DNA of 64,000 nt from Lentibacillus sp. JNUCC-1 (GCF_009741735.1 NZ_WHOH01000001.1:620001-684000), one strand, 5' to 3'. Shown: positions 8,586-17,514, counted from the first letter of the stretch. Numbers and translations: made by a program. Notes: a model not told the origin generated them from the letters alone.

Positions 8586-9617
8586 GTGTTTCACCTTCTT
8601 TTTCCCAAGTGGGTACTTTGACTTCAACGCGTGTTCCTTGATTAGGCAGACTGATCACCTTCAACTCGCCACCGATTTCCAGAGCGCGTTCACGCATGGT
8701 TTCCATGCCATAGGAACTTGTTTTCGATTGCTCGACATCAAATCCGACACCATCATCGACAACACGCATGATGACCATCCCGTCACGGGCAATGAGCATG
8801 ACATTTAATGTTGATGCTTCAGCATGCCGCAATGTATTGGAAACAGCTTCCTGTAAAATACGAAAAACGTGATCTTCAACGCCTTTATCAAGTGGAAAAG
8901 ATTCAATTTGCCAATCGATGTCGAGCGGGACTTTTTGCTGCAGTTCTACAAGCAGTTCTTCCACACCTTCTTGAAGCGCCTTCCCCTTCAGTGCAACCGG
9001 ACGCAAATGAAGCAGCAAAGCCCGCATCTCAAGCTGAGACTGATGAATCATTTTTTCCACCATTTGCAGCTGTTTTTGAACACCCGTTTCTTCTGGTGGG
9101 TTCGTCTCGTTGATCGCCGACATCAGCATTGAGGCGGCAAACAGCTGCTGACTAACGGAATCGTGCAATTCACGAGCCAGCCTGTTACGTTCCTGCTCCA
9201 CCACTTCCTGAAGACTCTTTTCCCGTTCACTGGCCCGTTCTGATGCAAGCCGCTGGGCATTTTCAGTTTGGATGCGAATTTTTTCTTGAACGTTTTCAAC
9301 CTTTTTCTGAACGGCTTTTAACTCTTTGTAAGGTTCATCCTGTGCAGGTTTTCGGCCTTTAGCGACGTCATCAAGCTGCCGTTCGATCTGTTGCAACCGC
9401 TGCCGCCAATACAGCGCGGTAATGATGCCGATAATCGTACCGGCTACTACAGGGAGTCCCCTAAATAGACGAGTAAGGGGATATCGTATAGCGTTTTGTG
9501 TAAAACGAGTGCCCAATCGTCAGGCGGGAAAGCAGCAAGCACGGTACCGGCAATCATAAGGGACATAATCAACGTGAATAAGATAGCTGTTAAAATATGG
9601 CGTATTAAGGTGCTCAT
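8578..9617 (-). pseudogene. liaS: LiaS/VraS-type sensor histidine kinase, frameshifted in this sequence
   Basis: The gene starts at an ATG (9617) overlapping the liaF stop as ATGA. It encodes a first membrane helix (ILTAILFTLIMSLMIAG) up to LVYLG. A run of four G on the minus strand (9458-9461) then shifts the frame. The next frame continues with LPVVAGTIIGIITALYW (second helix), a coiled linker, the HisKA_3 box RLARELHDSVSQQLF and an ATPase domain (DDGVGFD, GTRVEVKVP). One extra G restores a normal full-length LiaS. All catalytic motifs are present, so a base-calling error is more likely than true inactivation. A truncated 312-residue reading from 9516 exists but would lack the sensor helix. 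Confidence 0.85.
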
Positions 9618-10345
9618 ATTCGTGTCACCTCGATATCGCCTGAAAGAATTGATGTGACAACCTTAACCCGTGTCCGTGCCTGATCATAACCTGGTGTCTG
9701 GTAATGGAATGATTGATTCATAAGGTTGAGGTGATGCTTGCCTAGAATATGGGCCCTACCAAACACCGAGCTGTGATGAATGCTCACATCCACTTCATAG
9801 GGCACATAAATGGTGATATTTCCGACGATATGCCGTATCGAAATGATGGCTGTGTCTTCAGGGAGCACCGTGTTGCTTAAGTCAATAACCCTGTCTCCAA
9901 ACGCGCCATGGATGTTAATATCACGCCACTGATAGGCCGTTTCCGCTGTTTTCTGATCATCAAACACACGATGATCAAACAGAGTTTCAACTTTAACAAG
10001 GGGATCTGTGATGACTTCCTGATGGCCAGGCAGAATCGGCTTGACATGAGCGCCTTCCTTTTTCGACTTCGAATATTGGACAAAGAAGAAAATGACAGCG
10101 GCAATGATGAAAAACCTTACGGCCAGCATGTTCAGAACCGACAGCAACAACCCCACTGTTCCAAGCCAAAAAATGATCTTGCCCCATAATTCATGGTAAT
10201 GCTTCCACCCAATGTAAATGAACACGCCGGCAAACAGGGCAGAAAAGATCATTCCACCATGAAAAAAAGCAATCTCTATAACAAAGAGGACCACTCCGAT
10301 GATCAAAATCCAGTTCAATGTATCTGTCGTCAAACGATGAAACAT
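9614..10345 (-). CDS. liaF: LiaF-type membrane inhibitor of LiaRS
   Basis: 243 residues from the ATG at 10345, with GGAGGAGG upstream. The N-terminal 95 residues hold about four hydrophobic segments. The C-terminal half is the soluble LiaF/DUF2154-type domain (GAFGDRVIDLSNTVLPEDTAIISI, VPYEVDVSIHHSS, GDIEVTRI). LiaF keeps the LiaS kinase inactive without stress. The stop overlaps the liaS start. A long perfect hairpin lies between liaH and this gene. Confidence 0.9.
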   Translation of the reverse strand: MFHRLTTDTLNWILIIGVVLFVIEIAFFHGGMIFSALFAGVFIYIGWKHYHELWGKIIFWLGTVGLLLSVLNMLAVRFFIIAAVIFFFVQYSKSKKEGAHVKPILPGHQEVITDPLVKVETLFDHRVFDDQKTAETAYQWRDINIHGAFGDRVIDLSNTVLPEDTAIISIRHIVGNITIYVPYEVDVSIHHSSVFGRAHILGKHHLNLMNQSFHYQTPGYDQARTRVKVVTSILSGDIEVTRI

Positions 10346-10386
10346 CAGCGGCCCTCCTCCCCAAAAAGCATTCGACAAATTTCGGG

Positions 10387-10426
10387 AAGTGACAGGCACT
10401 TGTCGGGCGACAAGTGCCTGTCACTT
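10387..10426. terminator. Perfect 18-bp hairpin between liaH and liaF
   Basis: AAGTGACAGGCACTTGTC and its exact complement are separated by four bases (GGGC). On the minus strand no U-tract follows. It may act as an attenuator or transcript-stability element separating liaIH from liaFSR. The flanking sequence ATTCGACAAA-TTCGGGAAGTGACAGGCAC recurs at 28486-28515, so it is part of a small dispersed repeat. Confidence 0.6.
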
Positions 10427-10464
10427 CTATTCTTTCTTTATTATACGTTAAGTTGTCATGTGCG

Positions 10465-11100
10465 TCAGCTGGTGCGCTCTTTTTCTTTGAGTTCGCGCTC
10501 AACTCTGGCCATTTTGCTGTCGAAGGTGCTGCTGTAGTAGGCGTTGTTAACCTTATACTCCAGTCCTTCGATATATTGCTCCATCTCGGCAAACTTGGAG
10601 AAAGGCTTGTCCAGCACTTCCTCGACAACCCTGGTGATCTGATGATTTGCCCGGGCCACATTTTCCCTGCCCATTAATTCCATGCGGCGCAAATGCATGT
10701 CTTTCAATTTATGCTTCATATCTTCATACTTCTGTTCCAGCTGCTCAAGCTGTTCCGCCGCTTCCTCACGTGAAGCTTTCATACGGTCTGCCCGTGCCTG
10801 ATATTCTTCATGTTCTTTCATCGCGAATTCCTGCAATTCTACTTCCTCAGCACGTTCAGCAACGGTTGCCTGCCGATAGCGCTTATTCGCAAGATCCTGT
10901 GCCCTGTGATATTCGCGTGTGAATTCGTCTTTCAAGCGGTACTGGCGGTCCAAGAGTCTTTTGACCTTTTCCTTCTCCTGCTCACTTTGCCGCAAATATT
11001 GATTCAGCGATGCCATTGGATTCTCCTGTTCTTTTCTGTCCATCATGTCATGCAAATCAGCTGAGATAGAGTCTTTAATCCTTGTGAAAATATTAGTCAT
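10465..11100 (-). CDS. liaH: PspA/IM30 family protein LiaH
   Basis: 211 residues, almost entirely charged alpha-helical coiled coil, as in PspA/LiaH. It opens with MTNIFTRIKDSISADLHDMMDRKEQENP, the family's amphipathic membrane-binding start and first helix. These proteins form large rings or rods that bind stressed membranes. It follows liaI by 34 bases and is the second gene of the operon. Usual length is about 220. Confidence 0.9.
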   Translation of the reverse strand: MTNIFTRIKDSISADLHDMMDRKEQENPMASLNQYLRQSEQEKEKVKRLLDRQYRLKDEFTREYHRAQDLANKRYRQATVAERAEEVELQEFAMKEHEEYQARADRMKASREEAAEQLEQLEQKYEDMKHKLKDMHLRRMELMGRENVARANHQITRVVEEVLDKPFSKFAEMEQYIEGLEYKVNNAYYSSTFDSKMARVERELKEKERTS

Positions 11101-11134
11101 GTTATTCCGCTCCTTTTTAAATAATCCTCTGAAA

Positions 11135-11488
11135 CTACCGGCTTAAATCTGCCCACTGTCGCTCAAAGTTAGTAAACGGATCGTCCCCGCCACCCGAAAA
11201 TGATCCATCATAATCAGGGGACTTTTTCCACTTTTTAGCGATCAGGTACAACACGTAACCAGCCGCAAAACCGATCAATGCGTAAATATTTGACAGTGCC
11301 ATGCTTGCGACAATCAGACCAACCACGACCCAGCCGATTTTTCCGGCTGTTGAATCAGATTTGACGAACTGCTTAAAGACGAGATACAACAACCACACAC
11401 TCAGTCCAAGCAGAATCATCGGACCAAGATTGACGATCAAAACCATAAGCGCTACCAATCCGCCGGCAAATAATAGAAACTTATTCAT
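11135..11488 (-). CDS. liaI: LiaI-type small membrane protein
   Basis: 117 residues with about three hydrophobic segments (residues 5-37, 50-66 and 69-85) and a polar C-terminus rich in Gly/Asp (SFSGGGDDPF). Position directly before liaH and the membrane topology fit LiaI, the membrane anchor for LiaH. Sequence conservation in this family is low, so synteny carries the call. AAAGGAGG precedes the ATG. Confidence 0.8.
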   Translation of the reverse strand: MNKFLLFAGGLVALMVLIVNLGPMILLGLSVWLLYLVFKQFVKSDSTAGKIGWVVVGLIVASMALSNIYALIGFAAGYVLYLIAKKWKKSPDYDGSFSGGGDDPFTNFERQWADLSR

Positions 11489-11512
11489 GTGCCCGCCTCC
11501 TTTCTTAACCTA

Positions 11513-11518
11513 ATCATA
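11513..11518 (-). promoter_or_regulatory. Possible -10 box of the lia promoter
   Basis: On the minus strand TATGAT lies about 25 bases before the liaI start. The region just upstream (to 11570) should contain the LiaR site, but I cannot define a clear -35 or operator. Confidence 0.3.
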
Positions 11519-11682
11519 CTGGAGGCAAGACATTTGGGTAATGAGCCAGAGCCGTATTTTGCCATAGGTCCCGAGGCTTAGCTGGTATGTTTAACACCTT
11601 GACAAAAAAGGAACAGTTTTACCAACAACGGAGAGTGAGAAAACGTTGCTTCGTTTATAATCCTTGTCGCATAGCAGACACA

Positions 11683-12289
11683 TACTGCAACATAAAGAAA
11701 ACTTGTTCTGGCTGTTAAGTGAAAAGATAAGTCAGTGTGCGTGACAAGCGTAGGGTGATTTCCGCTGCGGACAGTCGCTTTAACTTTATCACAGCTCAAG
11801 TGCGACATCTGTTCAAGAAAATCACTTTCACAGTGTCTACTAGCCGCGGGCATGGCCTCAGCCTCCTTGCCCCGGCAAGGGGTATGTCGACGTTGTCCGC
11901 AAAGGACGGTCTTAGTCGACCATCCTTAATATACTCACTGTGGGGTCTTCGGACTCATGCTATTCTCGCAGGAGTCGACTTCCCTCCGCTCCAATCACTC
12001 TATGTTATTAAGTGGCTTGGACGGTTTTACTCTCACAAGAGTTAAAGAGTTATTCTCTTTAACACAGCTCGGGGGAAACACGGAGACTCCTGTGGGATGA
12101 AAAGCCTCGGTGAGACCCCGGAGGTCGCAGTAGGGGAAGGAAGGCTAAAACCGCGACGTCCTGTCGCAACGCCTTCATGACCCACATCCTGTGGGCCCGA
12201 GGCTCAGCAGCGCCCGCGGAAAGCGCAGTGTTTCCCCCGAGCGGCTGCATGAGGCAGTCATAAAATCTTCCTAGTTAGGTCGCAATTTA
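11683..12289 (-). repeat. Composite structured repeat, copy 1 (B module, linker, A module)
   Basis: Outer inverted repeats are degenerate (ACTGCAAC at the left, CTAGTTAGGTCGCAATTTA at the right). Module B spans 11755-11998 with long inner loops. A conserved linker contains AGTGGCTTGGACGGTT. Module A spans 12067-12242 and is closed by perfect 15-bp arms GCTCGGGGGAAACAC / GTGTTTCCCCCGAGC. Inner hairpins include CCCACA-TCC-TGTGGG and GCGAC-GTCCT-GTCGC. It fills the 870-bp gap between liaI and the SpoIIAA-like genes; short open frames here are not credible genes. Confidence 0.8.
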
Positions 12290-12363
12290 TGAAAACTTTC
12301 CTTATAAGCAACAACAAACTATATGAAACAACTTCTATCAAAATTGATATGAAAGGATGATTG

Positions 12364-12720
12364 ATGATGGTTGAGATCGCTAATATTGAAAATAGCCCGG
12401 TGGTGGAGATGAAGGTCAGTGATAAGTTAACTCAGGATGATATTAAAGAAGTCGATAACTTTTTAGAAAATAAAGTAGGAGAACAGGAATCTGTGAACAT
12501 CCTGCTTCTAATGGGAAATTGGGAAGGTATGACCATAAAAGGATTGCTCGAGGATTTCAAAATGGTTAAACACATGAAAAAAATGAACAAAGCTGCCATT
12601 GTTGCTGACAGCACATTTCTCAAAGCAGATTCCAAACTGGAAGACCTGTTTCCTGGCATCAGAATCAAATACTTTGAAACCGACGAAAAAGACGCCGCCA
12701 AACAGTGGCTGGAAGAATAA
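12364..12720 (+). CDS. SpoIIAA-like (STAS-fold) protein, first of a tandem pair
   Basis: 118 residues from 12364; the ATG at 12367 matches the start of the downstream paralogue. Pattern: two short strands, then LLLMGNWEGMTIKGLLEDFKMVKHMKKMNKAAIVADSTFL and a C-terminal DEKDAAKQWLEE. This fits the SpoIIAA-like family (PF11964), whose members have a STAS-like fold and uncertain function; the assignment is from memory. No anti-sigma partner is adjacent. About two thirds identical to the next gene, so a recent tandem duplication. AAAGG ribosome site upstream. Confidence 0.75.
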   Translation: MMVEIANIENSPVVEMKVSDKLTQDDIKEVDNFLENKVGEQESVNILLLMGNWEGMTIKGLLEDFKMVKHMKKMNKAAIVADSTFLKADSKLEDLFPGIRIKYFETDEKDAAKQWLEE

Positions 12721-12796
12721 ATTCAAAACACTCGCGGACCTGGCCCCCACCATTTTTGATCAAGAGGACAGGCCCACTAAGAAAGGATGATCTGTT

Positions 12797-13150
12797 ATGA
12801 TCGAAATCGCAAACATTGAAAACAGTCCGATTGTAGAGATGACCGTGTCGGATAAATTGACGCAAGGTGACATGAAGGAATTTGATGATTTCTTCGAGAA
12901 CAAAGTCAGCGATCTTGAACGCGTTAATCTTCTGCTCCTGATGGATCATTGGGAAGGACTCACAATGAAAGGCCTAATGGAAAACATCAAAATGGCCAAA
13001 CATGTCAAACACATTAACAAAGCCGCAATTGTGGCAGACAGCAAGTTTCTCAAAACCGACTCAAAAATAGAAGACTTGCTGCCAAACACACGCATTGATT
13101 ACTTCAAAACTGACGAAAAAGACGCTGCCAAAAAGTGGTTGCAGGAATAA
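12797..13150 (+). CDS. SpoIIAA-like (STAS-fold) protein, second of a tandem pair
   Basis: 117 residues, starting MIEIANIENSPIVEM and ending DEKDAAKKWLQE, parallel to the upstream gene over its whole length. The same GAAAGGATGAT sequence precedes both starts, showing that the ribosome site was duplicated too. The pair ends at the perfect palindromic terminator at 13166. Function unknown; a protein-protein switch or lipid-binding role is a family-level guess. Confidence 0.78.
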   Translation: MIEIANIENSPIVEMTVSDKLTQGDMKEFDDFFENKVSDLERVNLLLLMDHWEGLTMKGLMENIKMAKHVKHINKAAIVADSKFLKTDSKIEDLLPNTRIDYFKTDEKDAAKKWLQE

Positions 13151-13165
13151 CACCTCTTCAGAGCG

Positions 13166-13204
13166 AGACCAGGCCCGCAGGTTTTAAACCTGCGGGCCTG
13201 GTCT
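13166..13204. terminator. Bidirectional palindromic terminator
   Basis: AGACCAGGCCCGCAGGTTT and its near-exact complement make a stem of about 18 bp between the convergent SpoIIAA-like pair and the large TPR protein gene. Confidence 0.8.
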
Positions 13205-13217
13205 TGAATTTACCGTT

Positions 13218-15467
13218 TTACTCCAGTTCACCGAGTTGTTCAACGAATTCTGTCAGAGCTGGTTCTTTGGTGTTTTTCAGCCATCGTTCCAGTTTCGCGT
13301 TGTCACCTTTAAAGTACAGTTCAAGACCGGTGCGCATTGTTTCTATATAAGCAGCTTTTCGATTTTGAGCCTCTGTTTGCATCTCGACGATCAGTTGTTT
13401 CCAAGGCCGTCCTTTGTTGAAAGAATCGTATTCAGGATAATCATCAGCAATTTTCAGAACATCTGCAAATGACGCCCCTTGGTACAGTGATACGGCAAGC
13501 CAGTTGCCAGTCTCTGAATGATACAAATCTGACGGTACAGCTTCTGCAAACGCCTGACGCGCCGCTTCAAATTCTCCCTGTCTGATTAAAGCCTTAGCGT
13601 GCAGCGCTTCAATAACGCCTTTTTCAAGATCAGACACACCGTGTTCTGCCCTCTGATACCAGTGATCAAACGCATCCCAATCACGTTGCTCATAATAGTA
13701 GCTTAAGAGTTCCAGTATATATGGAAATGCCCCTGTTTTTTCTGCCAGTACTTTTACATAAGGAAAAACAAGTTCATCACGGGTTTCTATCGTCCCGTCC
13801 CCTTTCATGCCGAGCAGCCGCACGATCATTCGTACGTTATGCATGTCTTCCGGATGTTCTTCATACCCTGCCATATAACCGTCCAGAGCTCCTTTGAAAT
13901 CACCATCGAGCAGCTTGTGATCCGCTTCCGTAAGCTCACGTGTTTTCAAGTAAAAGAATGGCAAATTACCGAGGGTCTCTTCATTCAGCCGATAACCGTT
14001 GCTCTGGGTGATCAGATTCCCATCTTCATCAAAAGCTTCCACGTTCCAGGAAAAACGGCTCTCGGGATTGGCGAGTCCGAGCAAACCAATCGGGTCCATG
14101 TCATCTTCTTCATCCCCTACTAAAATATTGAATGACTGGTTATACAATTCTTCAACCGCAATATGCGTTGCCGTGGACGTGATATGAGTTTTCAAGCCTC
14201 TGCCAATAGAACCGCCGTCAATCGGGATGTTGACACTCAAATTATAGTAGGCAGCGTCTTCTACTTTCTCCCAAGCAAACTCCACCGTTTCCCCTGTGAT
14301 TGTAGTCTGATTTACGGGAGATTCAATATTGATCAATTCCTGCAATGTAATGTCTTTCGTGATGTCGTCATTGCCCTCAATGTTCACCCAGTCGTTGGCC
14401 TGAACCGGATACGTCCATCCATCTATTTGATCGAAGGCGAACCCCAAGAAGAGCTGATACTCGCCGGGCATCACACCGTGAAAGGTATAAGCACCATTTT
14501 CATCAGTAACCACCTGATAGGGCTCTACCTGGCTAACGCTTTGGTTTACAACATTTTTCTCTCTTAAAAATACCCCCACATGTTTGAGCGGCTCTCCATT
14601 GGCGCGCTGAACAGTGCCTGAAACACTTACCGCAGCCGCTGCTTTCTCGTTCATTAACCGTCCCAAACGCCATTCCAGCGATTGCAGCTGCTCATATTGC
14701 AGGTCATTTTCAACTGAAAAATCCCCGTCGTACAGTTCTGCTTCTTTTGCCGATTTTTCATAAGCAGCAAGCGCTTTTTGAATGCTGTCATATGCCTCTT
14801 TGACATTGCCTTGCTGCAAAACCAGACGTGCTCTCATCTCAGCCGCTTCGGCTTGCATCGAAGCATCATCCGGTTTTATAGTCTCAAGCATCTGGTGCAT
14901 CAAATGGTCTGCTTCGTCGAGATCACTGCTTTGCATGGCGAGCCGGACACGTTCAAGTGATAATTCCTGTTTATCATAGTCATATTGGTCGCCGGTAAAA
15001 CGGCCAGCCGTGTTTGCAAGCACCTTGTCTGCCTGTTTCCAGTTGTTTTGCTCAGCGTAATAGCCAGCGAGGTTTTTAGCAGCGGTTGTGAGAAAGCCAT
15101 TGACCGGGCCTTCTTTAACATACTTTTTTATATATGGAAGCTTTTCATTCCAGGTAAACTTAACACTGGTGTCATCCGTTGTCGTCTGGGTAAAAGACGG
15201 GCCGGCATAGACGTCATACCGATGGGCAGGCCCATCATCCAACATACTTTTCCGAATCAGCTCCCATTTTTGACTTTGCAATAACGGCTTTTCCAGAAGG
15301 TCCATAACCGTATCTTTTCCCACTTGGTCCCCGTCCCCGTCTGTCAGACGCTTTTCCGTCAGATGCAAATTGATTTGCGGGATAATGACAAAGCTGACGA
15401 GCGGTACCAGCAACATAATGGTCAAAACGGTTAATATGAGATGTTTCACTTTGATGTTAATCTTCAT
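13218..15467 (-). CDS. Large membrane-anchored protein with TPR-like and carboxypeptidase-regulatory-like domains
   Basis: 749 residues. One N-terminal membrane helix (LILTVLTIMLLVPLVSFVII) leaves the rest outside the cell. Helical TPR-like repeats occupy about 115-260 (NLAGYYAEQNNWKQADKVL, ARLVLQQGNVKEAYDSIQKAL). A beta-sandwich resembling CarboxypepD_reg is at about 270-370 (GTVQRANGEPLKHVGVFL, DENGAYTFHGVMPGEYQL). A middle domain with Ig-like strands follows (SPVNQTTITGETVEFAWEKV). More TPR-like helices run to the C-terminus (YYYEQRDWDAFDHWYQRA, ALIRQGEFEAARQAF). It overlaps the upstream small membrane protein by 11 bases and is the third gene after an ECF sigma factor, so it may be an accessory sensor or the main target. 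Specific function unknown. Confidence 0.65.
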   Translation of the reverse strand: MKINIKVKHLILTVLTIMLLVPLVSFVIIPQINLHLTEKRLTDGDGDQVGKDTVMDLLEKPLLQSQKWELIRKSMLDDGPAHRYDVYAGPSFTQTTTDDTSVKFTWNEKLPYIKKYVKEGPVNGFLTTAAKNLAGYYAEQNNWKQADKVLANTAGRFTGDQYDYDKQELSLERVRLAMQSSDLDEADHLMHQMLETIKPDDASMQAEAAEMRARLVLQQGNVKEAYDSIQKALAAYEKSAKEAELYDGDFSVENDLQYEQLQSLEWRLGRLMNEKAAAAVSVSGTVQRANGEPLKHVGVFLREKNVVNQSVSQVEPYQVVTDENGAYTFHGVMPGEYQLFLGFAFDQIDGWTYPVQANDWVNIEGNDDITKDITLQELINIESPVNQTTITGETVEFAWEKVEDAAYYNLSVNIPIDGGSIGRGLKTHITSTATHIAVEELYNQSFNILVGDEEDDMDPIGLLGLANPESRFSWNVEAFDEDGNLITQSNGYRLNEETLGNLPFFYLKTRELTEADHKLLDGDFKGALDGYMAGYEEHPEDMHNVRMIVRLLGMKGDGTIETRDELVFPYVKVLAEKTGAFPYILELLSYYYEQRDWDAFDHWYQRAEHGVSDLEKGVIEALHAKALIRQGEFEAARQAFAEAVPSDLYHSETGNWLAVSLYQGASFADVLKIADDYPEYDSFNKGRPWKQLIVEMQTEAQNRKAAYIETMRTGLELYFKGDNAKLERWLKNTKEPALTEFVEQLGELE

Positions 15468-15774
15468 AGCGACTCACTGCCCTTTCGAAATCATTTTCCC
15501 AGTACGTATTCCCAGCCACTTCAATTGTCTTTTGAGTTTGGTCTGGCTGCAAAGGAACCACAACTTCATGATAACCAACTGCCAATAAGACCAGTGCAAA
15601 CACCGTGGACACCGGGAGAAGGGGGATCGAGATCTCTTTATTCCAGAATGCGACTGCTTTGTCACGGAAAGATTCAGGATGCGTTCGTTTTAAGACGTCT
15701 TTTTGACCGGAAAAATGGATATGCTGCATGTCTTCGTCCAGTTTATGTTTCAGATGATCTGTTTTTCGAGTCAT
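15457..15774 (-). CDS. Small single-pass membrane protein, probable anti-sigma factor
   Basis: 105 residues: a soluble N-terminal 45 residues, one hydrophobic segment (ISIPLLPVSTVFALVLLAVG, about 48-67) and a short outer tail. Overlap with the sigma gene by 32 bases and with the next gene by 11 bases indicates tight translational coupling. No zinc-binding HxxxCxxC motif is visible, so it is not a standard ZAS anti-sigma factor. The role is inferred from position and topology only. Confidence 0.55.
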   Translation of the reverse strand: MTRKTDHLKHKLDEDMQHIHFSGQKDVLKRTHPESFRDKAVAFWNKEISIPLLPVSTVFALVLLAVGYHEVVVPLQPDQTQKTIEVAGNTYWENDFERAVSRYED

Positions 15775-16318
15775 ATTCTCTTTCCTCCTTCTCCAGAATG
15801 GTTTTTAATTTAGCGCGCCCACGTGTGAGGCGGGATTTGATCGTATTGTCGCTGCTCTTCGTGTAATGGGCAATGTCCTTAATTTTCATCTCGTTAAAAT
15901 AATATAGAGTGATAACTTCGCGATAGGTATAGTCCAGCTCTTGTATGGCGTTGGCGAGACGCGCATGGGTCAGTTTGGTGAGAAATTGTTCTTCCGGCCC
16001 TGCTTCAGGATCTATTTCCGGTGGCCGATCGTGTTCATCCTGCTTGTGAAGCCGAATATGCTTCCAGCTCCATTTGCGCATCTGTGATCGGCATTTGTTT
16101 ACTGTAATGGTCGTGAGCCAGCTCTTTAATTTTGCCGGATCGTCCAGCTGTGTGATTTTGTTAAAGGCGGTAACAAATGTGTCTTGAACAATTTCTTCAG
16201 CTGTTTGCGTGTCTTTCACAAGCAGGATAGCCGTCCGGAGCAGATAGTCTCCGTATGTGTTCATCAATTCAATCAGTGCTTCTTCCTCTTTTTCTCTCAA
16301 TCTCTCCACGATCTCCAA
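15743..16318 (-). CDS. ECF-type RNA polymerase sigma factor
   Basis: 191 residues. Region 2 is at 10-80 (LMNTYGDYLLRTAILLVKDTQTAEEIVQDTFVTAF, then LKSWLTTITVNKCRSQMRKW). Region 4 is at 120-175 (LDYTYREVITLYYFNEMKIKDIAHYTKSSDNTIKSRLTRGRAKLK). The best start is a TTG at 16318 with GGGGG nine bases upstream. First gene of a three-gene unit with a putative anti-sigma and a large extracellular protein. ECF factors often autoregulate; I cannot pick out a promoter with confidence. Confidence 0.9.
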   Translation of the reverse strand: MEIVERLREKEEEALIELMNTYGDYLLRTAILLVKDTQTAEEIVQDTFVTAFNKITQLDDPAKLKSWLTTITVNKCRSQMRKWSWKHIRLHKQDEHDRPPEIDPEAGPEEQFLTKLTHARLANAIQELDYTYREVITLYYFNEMKIKDIAHYTKSSDNTIKSRLTRGRAKLKTILEKEEREYDSKNRSSET

Positions 16319-16392
16319 GACGGCAATCCCCCTTCCTGTCTATATAGATGCTACCACACTCTAAAAAGTTGCATTTGCAGGCAAAATTTTGA

Positions 16393-16430
16393 GGCCATGC
16401 CCCCGGGAATTTAGTCCCGGATGCATGGCC
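16393..16430. terminator. Hairpin between sigma-factor promoter region and oxidoreductase gene
   Basis: GGCCATGC-cc-CCGGGA-atttag-TCCCGG-at-GCATGGCC is an almost perfect stem just past the stop of the leftward oxidoreductase gene at 16448. Confidence 0.65.
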
Positions 16431-16447
16431 CCGCTTCAGGCATTTAT

Positions 16448-17425
16448 TTAGATGTTAATAGAAATCTTACCGAACTGTTTGGATTCACTCAAGTAGTCGA
16501 GGGCTTCGGCTCCTTCATCAAGCTGGTACGTGCGGTCTACAACGGGATGAATCTTATGGTTCTCAATCAGCTCTATCATGGCGCGGAGCTCGTCTCTGCT
16601 TGCCATGGTGGATCCAATCAGCTTATATTGACCATAGAAAAACGCACGTAAATCGATCTCAGCCGTATCTCCAGCTGTGGCACCAAACACGATGACGCGC
16701 CCGCCTTTTTTCACGACTTCAAGTGAACGATTCAAGGTGGCCGCACCGACACTGTCAATCACGATATCAACCGTCTCGTCTCTCAGCACCTCAGTCCAAT
16801 CACTGTTCGTATCAATGGCGAGATCGGCACCAAGCGCTTCTGCCTTCTCGCGTTTATCTGCACTGCGGGAACTCACAATCACACGTGCACCCGCTGCTTT
16901 GGCAAATTGAATCAAATATGTCGCTACACCGCTGCCCGCTCCTGGAATAAACAGTGTTTCACCTTCATGGATTTTCCCCTTCGTAAACAAAGCTCTGTAT
17001 CCGGTCATGGCGGAAAGCGCGAGCACACCAGCTTCTTCCCATGTTAGATGTTCTGGTTTCTTTTCGAGCTGGTCAGGTTTCAGGACGATGGACTCAGCAA
17101 AGGTTCCGTGATCCGGCATTCCTAGGATATCGAAACCTTCCGGGGGCGCTTCAGCATTATTAAACCAATTCAATGAAGGGTTGATGATGACTTCATCTCC
17201 CTCTGAAAAATCTGTCACCCCTTCTCCAACTGCATCAACGACACCTGCACCATCTGAACCAAGTATCAGCGCCGCTGCATCCTCTCCCCGTCGGACCGGT
17301 ACAAATGAATCACGCCGGTTCAGCCCAGCTGTTTTCAGAGCCACACGAACGAGCCCTTGGTCAGCAAACGGCTCAGTCATTTCTTTCATTTTCAACTCAC
17401 CATATTCATGTACAAAAGCTCTCAT
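16448..17425 (-). CDS. Zinc-free medium-chain dehydrogenase / quinone oxidoreductase-like protein
   Basis: 325 residues from the ATG at 17425, with GAGGAGGT upstream. Medium-chain reductase fold: GroES-like half (LGSDGAGVVDAVGEGVTDFSEGDEV), then the Rossmann half with GAGSGVATYLIQFAKAAGARVIVSSRS. The Ser-Arg-Ser after the second strand suggests NADPH. No zinc-ligand Cys cluster is present. Such proteins reduce quinones or enones; the real substrate is unknown. Similar in family to the gene at 28542 but not a recent duplicate. Confidence 0.8.
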   Translation of the reverse strand: MRAFVHEYGELKMKEMTEPFADQGLVRVALKTAGLNRRDSFVPVRRGEDAAALILGSDGAGVVDAVGEGVTDFSEGDEVIINPSLNWFNNAEAPPEGFDILGMPDHGTFAESIVLKPDQLEKKPEHLTWEEAGVLALSAMTGYRALFTKGKIHEGETLFIPGAGSGVATYLIQFAKAAGARVIVSSRSADKREKAEALGADLAIDTNSDWTEVLRDETVDIVIDSVGAATLNRSLEVVKKGGRVIVFGATAGDTAEIDLRAFFYGQYKLIGSTMASRDELRAMIELIENHKIHPVVDRTYQLDEGAEALDYLSESKQFGKISINI

Positions 17426-17514
17426 CTGAAATACCTCCTCCACTCTCTTTTCAATTAAAACAAAGATGCCTGCCACATGGTCTTAACCACATAGCACGCA
17501 CCCTTATCATCGCC

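Noticed and set aside
8578..9516. Accepting the 312-residue frame as a complete short LiaS
   Set aside because: A first membrane helix with an ATG overlapping liaF exists upstream in another frame, and one added G joins them into a normal full-length kinase.
12059..12250. Recurring short frames in module A (also near 42211, 45736 and 49702) encoding similar peptides containing LGGNTALSAGAAEPRAHR
   Set aside because: Similarity follows from the repeat DNA. The copy at 42211 is shifted out of frame by an indel inside the module, no ribosome sites are present, and pairing of the arms explains the conservation better than coding.
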